A DNA stretch of 64,000 nt from GCA-2693325 sp036343635 (GCA_036343635.1 JAYYVF010000118.1:1-64000), one strand, 5' to 3'; counted from the stretch's first letter, positions 1 to 9,366 are shown. Numbers and translations: made by a program. Notes: generated from the sequence alone by a model not told the origin.

Positions 1-53
<53 letters not shown>

Positions 54-122
54 AAAGTTTGAACTTTTTGTTTTTTCAATCCAAGCTCTGTTTGGTCCTA
101 TTGGACCCCATGCACGTTATTT

Positions 123-137
123 GATTTTCAAAGAGCG
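123..137 (-). promoter_or_regulatory. rRNA leader boxA antitermination element
   Basis: On the minus strand this reads CGCTCTTTGAAAATC, close to the boxA core TGCTCTTTGAAAA found upstream of many bacterial 16S genes, where NusB/S10 load the antitermination complex. It lies between the rRNA promoter and the 16S 5' end, as expected. A small leader hairpin (GGTCC at 94-98 pairing with GGACC at 103-107) lies between boxA and the mature end. The assignment rests on sequence similarity and position. Confidence 0.65.
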
Positions 138-165
138 TAACACCATACATCTGGCGCAAGAGTAA

Positions 166-194
166 ATGATAAAGGTGATGCGGAATTCTGTCAA
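166..194 (-). promoter_or_regulatory. rRNA operon sigma70-type promoter
   Basis: On the minus strand TTGACA (189-194) is followed after exactly 17 bp by TATCAT (166-171). This is a perfect -35 and a 5/6 match to the -10 hexamer. Transcription should start near 159 and give a leader of about 105 nt before the 16S 5' end, with boxA inside it. No protein-coding gene lies between it and the rRNA. The 195-282 stretch upstream holds the back end of the HEAT gene's intergenic region and no obvious second promoter. Confidence 0.8.
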
Positions 195-282
195 GCCTTT
201 ATGCCGCAAAAGCCTTCTTCAATCTAAATCTGCGTACTTTTCTTAACAATTTCTGCCGTAGCAAATACAAAATTATATAATA

Positions 283-1026
283 TCACTCAAAATCTTTTGA
301 AAGCATAAAACCCAACACTTCAGTAGCACGAATCCTCACTCCAAGATCTTTATCTTGGAGTGCTTTCTCTACCACGTTAATAGCTTGAGGCAACTGCAAA
401 AACCCCAAAGATTCAACTGCGCGCATTCTAACGGTAGGGTCCGGTTCCGAATCAATTACCTTTGAAAGTATTCCGACAGCTCTCATATCTTTAACACCAA
501 CACGACCCATGTAAGAAGATGCTGCAGCCCTAACAGTACTACTTTTATCACTAATTGCGAACTTACCCAACAAAGGTACACCTTTGCGATGTCCAATTGA
601 CTTAATCATCAATGCAGCATGTAAGCGCACTCCTTCATCTTTATCAGCAAATGCTTTCTGCAGATATGGAATACTTTGAACGGTTCCAGCATCTTTTAAT
701 GATTCAACGACTCGCTTTCTCACCATTGAACTCTTAGCGTTAAACCCAATAGAAAGTGCAGACATAGCCATACTGCCACCTATAAAACCAAGGGCCTCAG
801 ACGCTGCTATTTGAACAGCTCCGACTTTATCCTCGATTAAACTAGCTCGCAAAGCAGCAATAGCTTGATTTCCCCCCACACGCCCCAATCCCTCAGCCGC
901 TTTTACGCGAACTTCAGGGTCTCGATCTTGCAACATCACCTGCAAAGCATAAACGTTAGGTTGTTGAGCAAGTGCAAGCCAACAAATCCCTAATAAAAAA
1001 GCCGCGCAGAACCAAGTCTGTTTCAA
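283..1026 (-). CDS. secreted HEAT-repeat protein
   Basis: The protein is built from about six HEAT/PBS-lyase-like repeats of roughly 31-35 residues, each with the D-x-x-V-R-x-x-A-A-x-x-L-G pattern. Such superhelices act as protein-binding scaffolds; no catalytic residues are visible. The reading frame stays open upstream into the isomerase gene, but I chose a TTG start at 1026. It gives a clean signal peptide (MKQTWFCAAFLLGICWLALA, then QQ) only 7 bp after the isomerase stop. No strong ribosome-binding site is seen in front, so the start is uncertain. It is about 247 residues long, exported to the periplasm or surface, and probably cotranscribed with the isomerase gene. The partner is unknown. 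A second HEAT protein lies at 42470-43363. Confidence 0.75.
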   Translation of the reverse strand: MKQTWFCAAFLLGICWLALAQQPNVYALQVMLQDRDPEVRVKAAEGLGRVGGNQAIAALRASLIEDKVGAVQIAASEALGFIGGSMAMSALSIGFNAKSSMVRKRVVESLKDAGTVQSIPYLQKAFADKDEGVRLHAALMIKSIGHRKGVPLLGKFAISDKSSTVRAAASSYMGRVGVKDMRAVGILSKVIDSEPDPTVRMRAVESLGFLQLPQAINVVEKALQDKDLGVRIRATEVLGFMLSKDFE

Positions 1027-1033
1027 AATAAAA

Positions 1034-2269
1034 TCAACCCCAACTGGAGGCTCCCGCCAATTCACCTTTACGTTCAGCAGAAATCCGATCAAAATAACCG
1101 CTAGCTCTATATGCTGATAAAGGATCAATTTCGGCCCCTTTTTCAAAACGCATCTTCGCCAACAATGGTCGGACATCAGTATCAAACGCCGCACGTAAGA
1201 TTTCCTCACATCCAACTGTATCCTCATTCACCTGCGCAGTTTCCAATGCATCACGATCCACAAGAAGAGCACGAGCTAGAGCAGTTTGGATATTCACAAC
1301 AGACTGAATCATCGCCTCCACTTTCGGCTTAATGATATGGCTTTGATCAATCATATAAGCAATGTTTGCTCGACGTCCTGCACGTTCAGCATTTAAGATT
1401 TCATGGTAAATGAGAAAAACCTCGTAAAGATTTACCGAACCTGTTGTCAAATCGTCATCTGCGTACTTGCGATTGTTAAAGTGAAACCCTCCAAGTTTGT
1501 TCTCGTCTATCAACAAGGCCACAATATGCTCAATATTTGTACAAAGAGGATGGTGTCCCAAATCCACCAACACCTCCGCCTTTGGACCTGTGCGATTAGC
1601 AAAAACCAGTGCTAAACCCCAGTCGGGCACATCCGTGTGGTAAAATGCCGGTTCAAAAAACTTATATTCTATCAACATTCTACAATTTTCCGGTAAAGCA
1701 TCATGCGTCGCCTTCAGTCCTTCCTGAAAGCAATGCTTTCGACGAATGAGATCATCTTGACCTGGATAATTTGTGCCATCCGCAAACCATAAGCTGAGAA
1801 CTTCAGAGCCCGTCCTTTGCATAATATCAATACACTCGAACATATGCTCTTGTGCTTTCTGTCTCACTGCAGAATCTCGGTGACCAAAGCTACCCAATTT
1901 ATAATCATCATCTTGAAATACATTGGGATTTATAGCGCCGATCCTAACTCCCAAGTCAGAAGCCTCCGCCTTTAAAGCATCGTAATCAACAACCTTGTCC
2001 CATGGAATGTGCAAGGCCACCGCCGGACAGGATCCGGTTAGCCTGTGCACCTGGGCGGCATCCGAAAGACGCTCGTGAACATCTCGCGCCGCTCCCGGCT
2101 GTTTGAAAACCCCAAAACGCGTCCCGGAATTACCGTAACCCCATGAAGGAGTCTCTATTTCTTGTTCAGTAAGCCGAGCCATTACTTGCTCAACATCTAC
2201 ACCTTGCTCCGTCAATTCGCCTGCCAGCGCGTTGAAACGACCTTCAAAATTTCTTTCATTAATTGGCAT
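1034..2269 (-). CDS. rhaI: L-rhamnose isomerase-like sugar isomerase
   Basis: A 411-residue TIM-barrel protein of the xylose-isomerase-like superfamily, closest by eye to the Pseudomonas stutzeri-type L-rhamnose isomerase (aldose-ketose isomerisation of L-rhamnose to L-rhamnulose and related sugars). Likely metal ligands are visible in order: Glu in IEYKFFEP, Asp in VDLGHHP, His in GGFHFNNRK with a downstream DDD, and Asp in MIDQSH. The ATG at 2269 is preceded by GAGG at suitable spacing. The length is normal for the family (about 420-430). No rhamnulokinase or aldolase lies nearby, so in vivo substrate and pathway are inferred; this family is promiscuous. It is probably cotranscribed with the HEAT gene downstream. 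Confidence 0.8.
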   Translation of the reverse strand: MPINERNFEGRFNALAGELTEQGVDVEQVMARLTEQEIETPSWGYGNSGTRFGVFKQPGAARDVHERLSDAAQVHRLTGSCPAVALHIPWDKVVDYDALKAEASDLGVRIGAINPNVFQDDDYKLGSFGHRDSAVRQKAQEHMFECIDIMQRTGSEVLSLWFADGTNYPGQDDLIRRKHCFQEGLKATHDALPENCRMLIEYKFFEPAFYHTDVPDWGLALVFANRTGPKAEVLVDLGHHPLCTNIEHIVALLIDENKLGGFHFNNRKYADDDLTTGSVNLYEVFLIYHEILNAERAGRRANIAYMIDQSHIIKPKVEAMIQSVVNIQTALARALLVDRDALETAQVNEDTVGCEEILRAAFDTDVRPLLAKMRFEKGAEIDPLSAYRASGYFDRISAERKGELAGASSWG

Positions 2270-2395
2270 AACCGATACACCTCACTATTGAAATACCACG
2301 TTAATTTTCAAACCTTATTTTCTATCCCCAAAACCATCTTCAATCTTAATTACAAATTTCTCAGTAGAGTACAACAATTATTAATCAGAAACGCA

Positions 2396-2428
2396 AAAAG
2401 AGCCGAAGACTTAACTATCGGCTCTTTT
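2396..2428 (-). terminator. rho-independent terminator
   Basis: A perfect 11-bp stem pairs AAAAGAGCCGA (2396-2406) with TCGGCTCTTTT (2418-2428) around an 11-nt loop. The A/T flanks make it usable in both directions. It lies after the 40-residue gene and before the isomerase gene on the minus strand, so it probably ends pyrB/small-gene transcription. Confidence 0.75.
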
Positions 2429-2467
2429 CTCTAAATATTTCTGCAGTATGTATTAAACTTGGAACCG

Positions 2468-2590
2468 CTACCTTGAACGCTTACGAGGTGCCAGTTTAGC
2501 TTCGCGGATCCGCTGCTTCAACTCCTCCTTCCGGCGCTTACGTCGCTGGCGAAGTTCCTTTTCACGCATCCTACCCTTGCTGGAACCCAT
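2468..2590 (-). CDS. small very basic protein, 40 residues, unknown function
   Basis: An ATG at 2590 opens a 40-residue frame ending in TAG at 2468. It is preceded by GGGAGAGG at good spacing and followed by a strong terminator (2396-2428). The protein begins MGSSKGRMREKELRQRRKRR and is more than one-third Arg/Lys, with a helical, coiled look, ending KRSR. Size and charge resemble ribosome- or RNA-associated small proteins, but I do not recognise a named family. It lies 77 bp downstream of pyrB on the same strand. The ribosome-binding site, the terminator and the absence of any competing frame support a real gene; the function is not established. Confidence 0.65.
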   Translation of the reverse strand: MGSSKGRMREKELRQRRKRRKEELKQRIREAKLAPRKRSR

Positions 2591-2667
2591 TTTCTACCTC
2601 TCCCATAAAAATATTTACTATTGCGGCTACAAAAATATATTTCGCTTATATAATCGAGTCAAGTATT

Positions 2668-3615
2668 TCAATCGGCCAACAACATCCTTAACAAGGCCAT
2701 CCTTACATACAATCCATTATGAGCTTGCCTAAAATATGCGGCCCGTGGATCAGCATCGACCGCAGGATCAATTTCATCGACACGCGGTAAAGGATGCATA
2801 ATTATTGCGTCATCGCGCATACATTTTAGCACCGATGCATCTACGATATATTTTCCTCTCGCTTTTTCGTAATGTTCAAGCTTGTCACCAAACCTCTCTC
2901 GTTGTATTCGAGTTTGATAAAGCACATCCACTTCGGCAGCAACTTGGTGCAAATCTTCAACTTCACTGAATTCGATCTCGTTTCTTGTAAGATACTCCTT
3001 GATGTCATCCTTCATACGAACAATTTCGGGAGCAACAAAATAAATTTTTGGATTAGGGTATTTTGCTAACAAATAACACAAGGACCTTACCGTACGCCCA
3101 TTAGATAGATCGCCTACCAATGCTATGGAGATAGATTCCAGTCGGCCAATTTCTCGGCTGATAGTATACATATCTAAAAGCGATTGCGTAGGATGTTGTC
3201 CTGCTCCATCACCGGCGTTTATAATCGGAACTTCAGAAACATCCGCTGCGCGTTGACTTGCACCACTTTCAAAATGCCTCAACACAATCACGTCTGAATA
3301 ACCCGCCACAACACGTATTGTGTCCTCTAAGGTCTCGCCCTTAGAAGCGGAGGAAAATTCTTGAGCACTCTCCGTCGTCAAAACCGCACCACCAAGACGC
3401 GTCATAGCGGATTCAAAAGAAAGCCTCGTACGTGTACTGGGCTCATAAAAAAGCGTAGCCATTACTCGTCGGCCCAATATGTTGGAGCCATAGTGTTGTA
3501 CGACCTGTTCCATTTCCCGCGCGGTCGAAAAAATAGAATTTAACAGATCAACATCGAATTGCTGAGCCTCTATGACATGATTTGGACGCAAAAAAATCTC
3601 CTTGATAATTTTCAA
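2668..3615 (-). CDS. pyrB: aspartate carbamoyltransferase catalytic chain
   Basis: Catalyses carbamoyl phosphate plus L-aspartate to N-carbamoyl-aspartate, the committed step of pyrimidine synthesis, in the cytosol. The carbamoyl-phosphate loop S-T-R-T-R is at residues 60-64, followed by the HPTQSLLD segment and the aspartate-binding MHPLPR motif near residue 275. At 315 residues it has the normal catalytic-chain length. The start is a TTG with AAGG five bases upstream; no better in-frame start precedes the conserved region. No regulatory chain (pyrI) or other pyr gene is adjacent, so the gene is isolated from its pathway here. Confidence 0.95.
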   Translation of the reverse strand: MKIIKEIFLRPNHVIEAQQFDVDLLNSIFSTAREMEQVVQHYGSNILGRRVMATLFYEPSTRTRLSFESAMTRLGGAVLTTESAQEFSSASKGETLEDTIRVVAGYSDVIVLRHFESGASQRAADVSEVPIINAGDGAGQHPTQSLLDMYTISREIGRLESISIALVGDLSNGRTVRSLCYLLAKYPNPKIYFVAPEIVRMKDDIKEYLTRNEIEFSEVEDLHQVAAEVDVLYQTRIQRERFGDKLEHYEKARGKYIVDASVLKCMRDDAIIMHPLPRVDEIDPAVDADPRAAYFRQAHNGLYVRMALLRMLLAD

Positions 3616-3805
3616 GTAAGCCTTAATTGCAAAGTAATTAAATACTTCTTAAGAGAAAACCGTGATCACCCATCTTTCTCGATTTAAATTATGACTGAAC
3701 TAACCCAGCCCCAAGATAATAATGGTGAAAAACTATTGTATTGCGATTCTATACAAGTTAATTTAAGCGCTTAATCCGTTAATATAAAGCATTGGGGTCA
3801 AAACC

Positions 3806-6800
3806 ATGGTCAAACTTCTAAAATCGCTACCAATCGTAATAATAATATTAGCAACTAGGCTGATAGCTGAAACAAATGCCGATTATACCGCCAAGATTGA
3901 AGGGCCGAACATCATTCGTGAACCACTTGTCGGCCAAACTATCGAAATACCTGTTTTTTTGGAAAAAGTCACTAAAGCAAAGGGCGGTCTTGTAACTGCA
4001 CATTACGACCCCACGGTAGTCGAATTCATGGGTTTCTCCCCAAAAAACTTTATCCCCGGACTACTGGCACTCCCCGACACACCAAAAACTGGTGACGACG
4101 GATTTAATTCTGTTAAAGGAGGAGGAACACAATTAGGAGGTACTCCAGCCAAAGGAAGTGGATTGTTTGGCATAATGTCTTTCAAATTAAAAAACAACTT
4201 AACTACAGAAACCTTCATTTCGATCACAGAGATTCAAGTTCAGGTTTCCGCCGATGACAGAGACTACTTAACCTATCCAGTAGGTCGCTTTGGAGTGCTC
4301 CTTAAACCCATATTTTCAAATCAAATATTTGATCTTGAGGTAGTCAGAGGCGACAAAGGGGCAAGCATTACTTGGCTTACCAAGAAATCCGGCATAATAG
4401 ACACGCTTTCTATAAAAGCCTCCGGTGACGACTCTTCGCAGGTTTTCACAAATCCCGTTGCCAAACTCATACAACGACAACCGCTTTTAAAAAAAGCAGC
4501 TGAAACCCTAATTAGTCTGGGAATAATCCCACGTTTTGAGAGAGACGACGGTCGAATCATCAAAGCCTTAAAAGCTACTTCGGATTTCAAAGACCTTGAA
4601 ATTACGCGTGAATTTGTAGAAAATTTGCGCATGATAGTCACAATCCTGGGTGATAAACGACATGTAATTAAGGTTGAAAATATCAAACCAAATACCCAAT
4701 ACAAATTTGAGGTTCAATCTCTTAGCTTAAAAGGAGCAAAAAGCCAAAAAGTTACCGGAAGCTTCAAAACCCGAACAGCTATAGACAAACGACCACTATT
4801 TGTTGAACGCTTCAGCGTAAACACTACGCCAAAATCTGCCGTGATCCGTTGGTTTACAAACAGACCTGCCGACACACGATATATTTTCAATTATGGAGAC
4901 AACGAATCAACAGAAAAAATAAAAAACATAGAAGGAACAAAGGTCCATAAAGTTGAACTTTCTGACCTTTCCCCAGGAACGAAGTACGAATTCACGATCG
5001 CGTCTCGTTTACTTGAGGCAGAAACTCTTTTAACCGAGGGATTGAAAGAAGATGAGGTTCAAAAAACCCGATCCGGCTTCTTAAAAACCCAACGTGCTGG
5101 CAAGAAACTACGTTTCATAGGTCCACCGTCCCCTATAGTAGGGTCGGATAATGCCAGATTGCGCGTTCGCCTAAGCCAACCAGCGGCGCTCAAATTGGAA
5201 TATGGATCCGTTGAAGGAGACGGTCCGCTACGCACAATACCAATTGATTATACTGATTCTACCAATACTGAAGAACTATTAACTGAGCACGATATAACCT
5301 TGGTAGATCTCGAGTCGGCCAATCGCTATCGATTTCGTCTACAAGCCTACAACTCTGATGACACACTAACCACTGACCCTCGTGGCAACAAGCCTTGGAG
5401 TCGCGACTTTTTCCTCCGAACCTCTGCCGCAAGTGACACTTTAGATCCAGTAATTACCGAAGGTCCTCAAGTAGATGTTAGAGGTAACATAGCCATAATT
5501 CGTTTTTCCTCAGATGTTCCAACCAAGGCAAGTGTTTTCGTTGGAGCCGTAGGAAATTCATCGGATTCAGGTATTGGAATCCTTGGTACCGCCGATGAAG
5601 TAGAGATACCAAGTCTTACTCCCAACGGCGGACGTCGTTTTGCAAGGCGCCACGTGCTAACTATCCCAGCATTAGATCTTTCGACAGCTTATGGCTATCG
5701 TATCGAAGTTGAGGGAGCCAACGGCCGCACATTAGCATTTGACCCAAACAATTCACTCGGATCCAATGAAGCAGGAAAAATCGTAAGAGTCCTCCAGCCA
5801 CCGGGTGGCTCTGGCGCATTTACCACAGAGTCAACAATTGATACACAGTTCCCCGTAATCCTTTCAGGCCCGACCGTAACTTCGACGACAGACAACTCGG
5901 CAGTAGTAGAGTGGATTACTGACGAGCCTGCAAACAGTGACGTGGCATTTGGTGCAGATGATTTAGACGATAGTGAGCTTTCGGGGGACGCTGAGACAAG
6001 ACACAAAATCATTTTAAGTGATTTGGAATCCGGTGTGACCTACCAATATATGGTGGGCTCGACTGATGCTGCCGGAAATGGCGCTACCGAAAGTGGCACG
6101 GCCTCGTTTACTACGAATCCTGAGATCGATATTACAGCGCCTGAGTTCACAACGTCTCCGCAAATCATTTACAAAAATGACGAGAGCGCAACTATTACCT
6201 GGGAAACCAACGAGGAAGCGACTGGAGAAATTGAATTTGGAACAACAACGGATTTGGGCACCATACGTAGCCTTTCTTCAACTGCCAAAAATCATGAAGC
6301 GGCCCTAACAAATCTAGAAGCAGACAAGACATATTATTATACCGTATCAACTTACGATCTAAGCAACAATGGACCAGCCAACAGTGACACGTTGTCGTTT
6401 AGTACAGATGACCTCCCCGACCTGGAAGCTCCGGTGATTACCTCCATTCAATCGCTCGTTGCAGATTCATCTGCGACTTTGGCCTGGGAAACAGATGAAG
6501 TAGCCGACAGCTTTGTCAAGTTTGGTGTGGATTCACTACAACTAGACTATAACGTGGGAGACACTGAAGACATTACTGAACACAGTATTACCCTTACAGG
6601 CCTCAACCCGAGCACAATATATTATTACCGCGTAGGCTCTACCGACCGAGCTAACAACCCGTCCACTGAAAGCGACATTTATAATTTCACAACATCTCAG
6701 GGTGCCGATCTTACAGCGCCCGCCGAACCAACCAACCTATCTCTTACGGCGGGAGCAACACAAATTTTGCTTGCATGGAATGCCCCAAACGATCTCGATT

Positions 6801-8245
6801 TAAACGGATTCAATATCTATCGTAGTGCCGACGGAGCGGATTACACTAATGTACTTTCCGGTTCACAGTCGACCATCTATACAGATCTCAACGTCAACGA
6901 AGGTGTAAGTTACCAATACTACGTGACTGCGATTGACAACCAAGTGCCTCCAAACGAAAGCTTCCCATCCACGATTCTAGCGACCACAACAAACGTTACA
7001 GCCGTTCCCTCCATACCAACCGAATTAGGCACTACTGGGAATTATATTGCACCTACATTCTACTTTACGAACGCCACTCCTTTCAATACAAATGGTACTT
7101 TAACATACAACTTGCAGGTGTCTACATCTTCGGATTTTTCAGACGTAACGGCCACCGTTTCTAACATAACCGAAGGCGCGGAGGCCGTCGGCACTGGCCA
7201 GACCGGATGGGCGATCGATCGGGACTTGGAAGAACTTGCCACTTATTATTGGCGCGTTCGAGCAGTTGAAGGCGACTTAGTTGGACCCTTTTCTGATACC
7301 GCAGAATACATCGCAAAAGACAAGCCACAATTATTAGGCGACTTCACCGAAGACGGCAGTGTTGATTTTAACGACTTCTTCCTCTTCGTTGACTTTTTTG
7401 GCCTGCCGGCCACTGGCGACGCCTTTATATATGACCTGAATGAAAGCGGAGGCAATATTGGATTCGATGACTTTTTTATTTTTGTAGACAACTTCGGCCT
7501 GACAATTACTGGTAAACGATGGGCCGATTCTACTCTTATCGATGAGCTTTCCACCTTTGGAATTGAGGCGATTAGCCCATCATTAACAAACGAAAAAAGT
7601 ATTTCGGTTCGACTATGGGCACGTAACATAGAAAAGCTAGTAGCCTTCGGATCTGTAATAGAATACGATCCTCGGATATTACATTTTGACCACGCTAAAC
7701 CGGGGCCAGGACACCTATTAACCAGCGATGGTACTAAGGCTCCGCTATTTGCTGTGATGTGGGAAAAGCCTGGACAAATCGCCATAGGAAACGGAAGATT
7801 AAATGGCAATACTGTTAATGGTGATGGACTCCTCGCCCAACTGTATTTTACGCTTATAGGTGATCCCAACGAGGCGATAATTGCCCTGCGAAAAACTTAT
7901 ACCTCGTCTCCCCAGTTGGGCGTTCGAAGCGTTTCTCATTTAGAATCCGGCAAATTAATTCCATCGGAATATTTTCTTCATAGAAATTTTCCAAACCCTT
8001 TTAATCCAAGCACTACTATCAAGTACTCACTACCCAAGGCAACTCCTGTTCGACTAACAATTTTCAATGTACTTGGCCAACAAGTAAGATCATTGGTAAA
8101 TAGAAAAAATCAGTTCGCAGGATTTTATAGCCTAACTTGGGATGGGTTGAATGACCATGGGAAACAATTGGCAAGCGGTGTGTATTTTTATCGACTGCAA
8201 ACATCGAGCTTCACCAAAACACTTAAAATGACGCTAATCGAATAG
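3806..8245 (+). CDS. giant surface protein: cohesin-like, FN3, dockerin-like, Por tail
   Basis: A 1479-residue exported protein. A signal peptide (about 1-25) is followed by a cohesin-like beta domain (about 27-165, with a YDPTVVEFMGF strand). Then come eight or nine FN3-type domains (about 175-1170; the middle ones share an 'APVIT...ATITWETNE' pattern). A dockerin-like EF-hand pair follows (about 1175-1235; loops DFTEDGSVDFND and DLNESGGNIGFDD), then a second cohesin-like domain (about 1250-1385). The C-terminal FlgD-like/Por tail begins NFPNPFNPSTTIKYSLP near 1394 and contains a SGVYFYRL strand. No catalytic domain is seen. Likely a cell-surface or released adhesin or scaffold. The ATG at 3806 follows GGGG. 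It is monocistronic, with a strong terminator downstream. The tail's export route is inferred; no secretion machinery is in the window. Confidence 0.85.
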   Translation: MVKLLKSLPIVIIILATRLIAETNADYTAKIEGPNIIREPLVGQTIEIPVFLEKVTKAKGGLVTAHYDPTVVEFMGFSPKNFIPGLLALPDTPKTGDDGFNSVKGGGTQLGGTPAKGSGLFGIMSFKLKNNLTTETFISITEIQVQVSADDRDYLTYPVGRFGVLLKPIFSNQIFDLEVVRGDKGASITWLTKKSGIIDTLSIKASGDDSSQVFTNPVAKLIQRQPLLKKAAETLISLGIIPRFERDDGRIIKALKATSDFKDLEITREFVENLRMIVTILGDKRHVIKVENIKPNTQYKFEVQSLSLKGAKSQKVTGSFKTRTAIDKRPLFVERFSVNTTPKSAVIRWFTNRPADTRYIFNYGDNESTEKIKNIEGTKVHKVELSDLSPGTKYEFTIASRLLEAETLLTEGLKEDEVQKTRSGFLKTQRAGKKLRFIGPPSPIVGSDNARLRVRLSQPAALKLEYGSVEGDGPLRTIPIDYTDSTNTEELLTEHDITLVDLESANRYRFRLQAYNSDDTLTTDPRGNKPWSRDFFLRTSAASDTLDPVITEGPQVDVRGNIAIIRFSSDVPTKASVFVGAVGNSSDSGIGILGTADEVEIPSLTPNGGRRFARRHVLTIPALDLSTAYGYRIEVEGANGRTLAFDPNNSLGSNEAGKIVRVLQPPGGSGAFTTESTIDTQFPVILSGPTVTSTTDNSAVVEWITDEPANSDVAFGADDLDDSELSGDAETRHKIILSDLESGVTYQYMVGSTDAAGNGATESGTASFTTNPEIDITAPEFTTSPQIIYKNDESATITWETNEEATGEIEFGTTTDLGTIRSLSSTAKNHEAALTNLEADKTYYYTVSTYDLSNNGPANSDTLSFSTDDLPDLEAPVITSIQSLVADSSATLAWETDEVADSFVKFGVDSLQLDYNVGDTEDITEHSITLTGLNPSTIYYYRVGSTDRANNPSTESDIYNFTTSQGADLTAPAEPTNLSLTAGATQILLAWNAPNDLDLNGFNIYRSADGADYTNVLSGSQSTIYTDLNVNEGVSYQYYVTAIDNQVPPNESFPSTILATTTNVTAVPSIPTELGTTGNYIAPTFYFTNATPFNTNGTLTYNLQVSTSSDFSDVTATVSNITEGAEAVGTGQTGWAIDRDLEELATYYWRVRAVEGDLVGPFSDTAEYIAKDKPQLLGDFTEDGSVDFNDFFLFVDFFGLPATGDAFIYDLNESGGNIGFDDFFIFVDNFGLTITGKRWADSTLIDELSTFGIEAISPSLTNEKSISVRLWARNIEKLVAFGSVIEYDPRILHFDHAKPGPGHLLTSDGTKAPLFAVMWEKPGQIAIGNGRLNGNTVNGDGLLAQLYFTLIGDPNEAIIALRKTYTSSPQLGVRSVSHLESGKLIPSEYFLHRNFPNPFNPSTTIKYSLPKATPVRLTIFNVLGQQVRSLVNRKNQFAGFYSLTWDGLNDHGKQLASGVYFYRLQTSSFTKTLKMTLIE

Positions 8246-8283
8246 ATGATATTCATCTTTGTCATTCCGTGAATGGAACAAGA

Positions 8284-8329
8284 CTACAATCGGGCAACGA
8301 ACCTTTATGGATGGCCCGATTGTAGTTTT
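8284..8329 (+). terminator. rho-independent terminator of the giant surface protein gene
   Basis: A perfect 12-bp stem pairs CTACAATCGGGC (8284-8295) with GCCCGATTGTAG (8314-8325) around an 18-nt loop and is followed by TTTT. It lies 38 bp after the plus-strand stop and also separates that gene from the convergent fabZ. Confidence 0.85.
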
Positions 8330-8359
8330 ATGTATTAGGTCAATAAGTGATGTAAGATC

Positions 8360-8821
8360 TTATCTTTTATTACGCTCCCCTAAAACAGCCAGTATCTCCG
8401 CTTCGGCCGCCAATTCATCACCGACGTAAGCTTTACCATTCATCTTGGTGGAAATTCCTCGTTGACGCAGAACAGACAGTTCGAGCCGCAACTGGTCCCC
8501 TGGTACAACAGGTCTTCGAAACCGACAGGAATCAATACCTGCAAAAAACGGAACCTTGTTTGCTCGATCTTCCAAATCCCTTAAAACCATCACACAACCA
8601 GCCTGGGCTAAAGCTTCAACAATTAATACGCCAGGCATAACGGGAAAACCGGGGAAATGACCTTGAAAGAAGGGCTCGTTGGCCGTAACGTTCTTTATGG
8701 CAACTATACGTTTCCTAGGAACTACTTCCACAACGCGATCGATCAACAAAAATGGATAACGATGCGGTAACACGTCCTGTATTTCTGATAGCTCGATGAT
8801 ACTGTCGTCATCTGATCCCAC
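8360..8821 (-). CDS. fabZ: 3-hydroxyacyl-[acyl-carrier-protein] dehydratase
   Basis: Dehydrates (3R)-3-hydroxyacyl-ACP to trans-2-enoyl-ACP in type II fatty-acid synthesis; it is a cytosolic hot-dog-fold enzyme. The signature HFPGFPVMPGVLIVEALAQ is intact, with catalytic His55 and Glu69, preceded by the usual PHRYPFLLIDRV segment. The 153-residue length is normal. It follows ompH by 2 bp and closes the bamA-ompH-fabZ cluster, an arrangement shared with many diderms, where lpxD and lpxA often sit between or beside these genes. No lpx gene is present here. Confidence 0.96.
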   Translation of the reverse strand: MGSDDDSIIELSEIQDVLPHRYPFLLIDRVVEVVPRKRIVAIKNVTANEPFFQGHFPGFPVMPGVLIVEALAQAGCVMVLRDLEDRANKVPFFAGIDSCRFRRPVVPGDQLRLELSVLRQRGISTKMNGKAYVGDELAAEAEILAVLGERNKR

Positions 8822-8823
8822 GA

Positions 8824-9366
8824 CTATTGCCCTTGGTCCTCTTTTTGTTTTTGCATTGCTTCAATCAACGTCTCAGTCAGATCATACTTTTCACTAGCGT
8901 AAACTAAACCTGCACTCTGGGCTGCAGAATCAAGTACAAAATCATAGCCCGATTCCTCCGCTAACAGTTTAATAGCCTCATTGATCCTATTAAATATTGG
9001 CTCCATAAGCTCGATATTCTTACGCATTAGTTCGCCCTCTGGGCCTAATTTTTCCTGTGTAAACAATTGCAATTGCTGAACTTTTTCTTCAAATTCCGCT
9101 TGCATTTCTGCCTTGCGAGCCTCGCTTAAAAGCAACTCTTGCCTCTTAAAATCCTCTTGCATTTTTCTCAATTTAACATCACGATCTTGAGCTTGGTTCT
9201 CATAATCCTGTTTTAATTGCATTAAGCTTTGCTGAGCCTCCCTAAACTCCGGCAACTGCTCCATCAGAGCTTGCGAGTCAATATAACCTATTTTGAGCTC
9301 GGCTTCCGTCATACAGGGCGTCAATGCTAAACCTACAATAATCAAACCCAACCAATAATTTTTCAT
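8824..9366 (-). CDS. skp: OmpH/Skp-family periplasmic chaperone
   Basis: A 180-residue protein with a signal peptide (about 1-22, ending MTEA). The mature start, LKIGYIDSQALMEQLPEF, is typical of Skp/OmpH. A long charged coiled-coil arm follows (about residues 45-115, rich in E/Q/K), then a return to the body (ESGYDFVLDSAA). Skp trimers hold unfolded outer-membrane proteins in the periplasm for the Bam complex. It lies directly downstream of bamA and 2 bp before fabZ, the expected context. The ATG is preceded by AAGGAAG. Confidence 0.9.
   Translation of the reverse strand: MKNYWLGLIIVGLALTPCMTEAELKIGYIDSQALMEQLPEFREAQQSLMQLKQDYENQAQDRDVKLRKMQEDFKRQELLLSEARKAEMQAEFEEKVQQLQLFTQEKLGPEGELMRKNIELMEPIFNRINEAIKLLAEESGYDFVLDSAAQSAGLVYASEKYDLTETLIEAMQKQKEDQGQ

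Noticed and set aside
1027..1227. A longer start for the HEAT protein reaching into the isomerase gene
   Set aside because: It would overlap the isomerase by about 190 bp in another frame and lose the signal peptide; the isomerase is well supported to 1034.
3806..8245. Cohesin/dockerin-like parts as evidence of a cellulosome
   Set aside because: No glycoside hydrolase or enzyme domain is attached and no cellulosomal gene is near.
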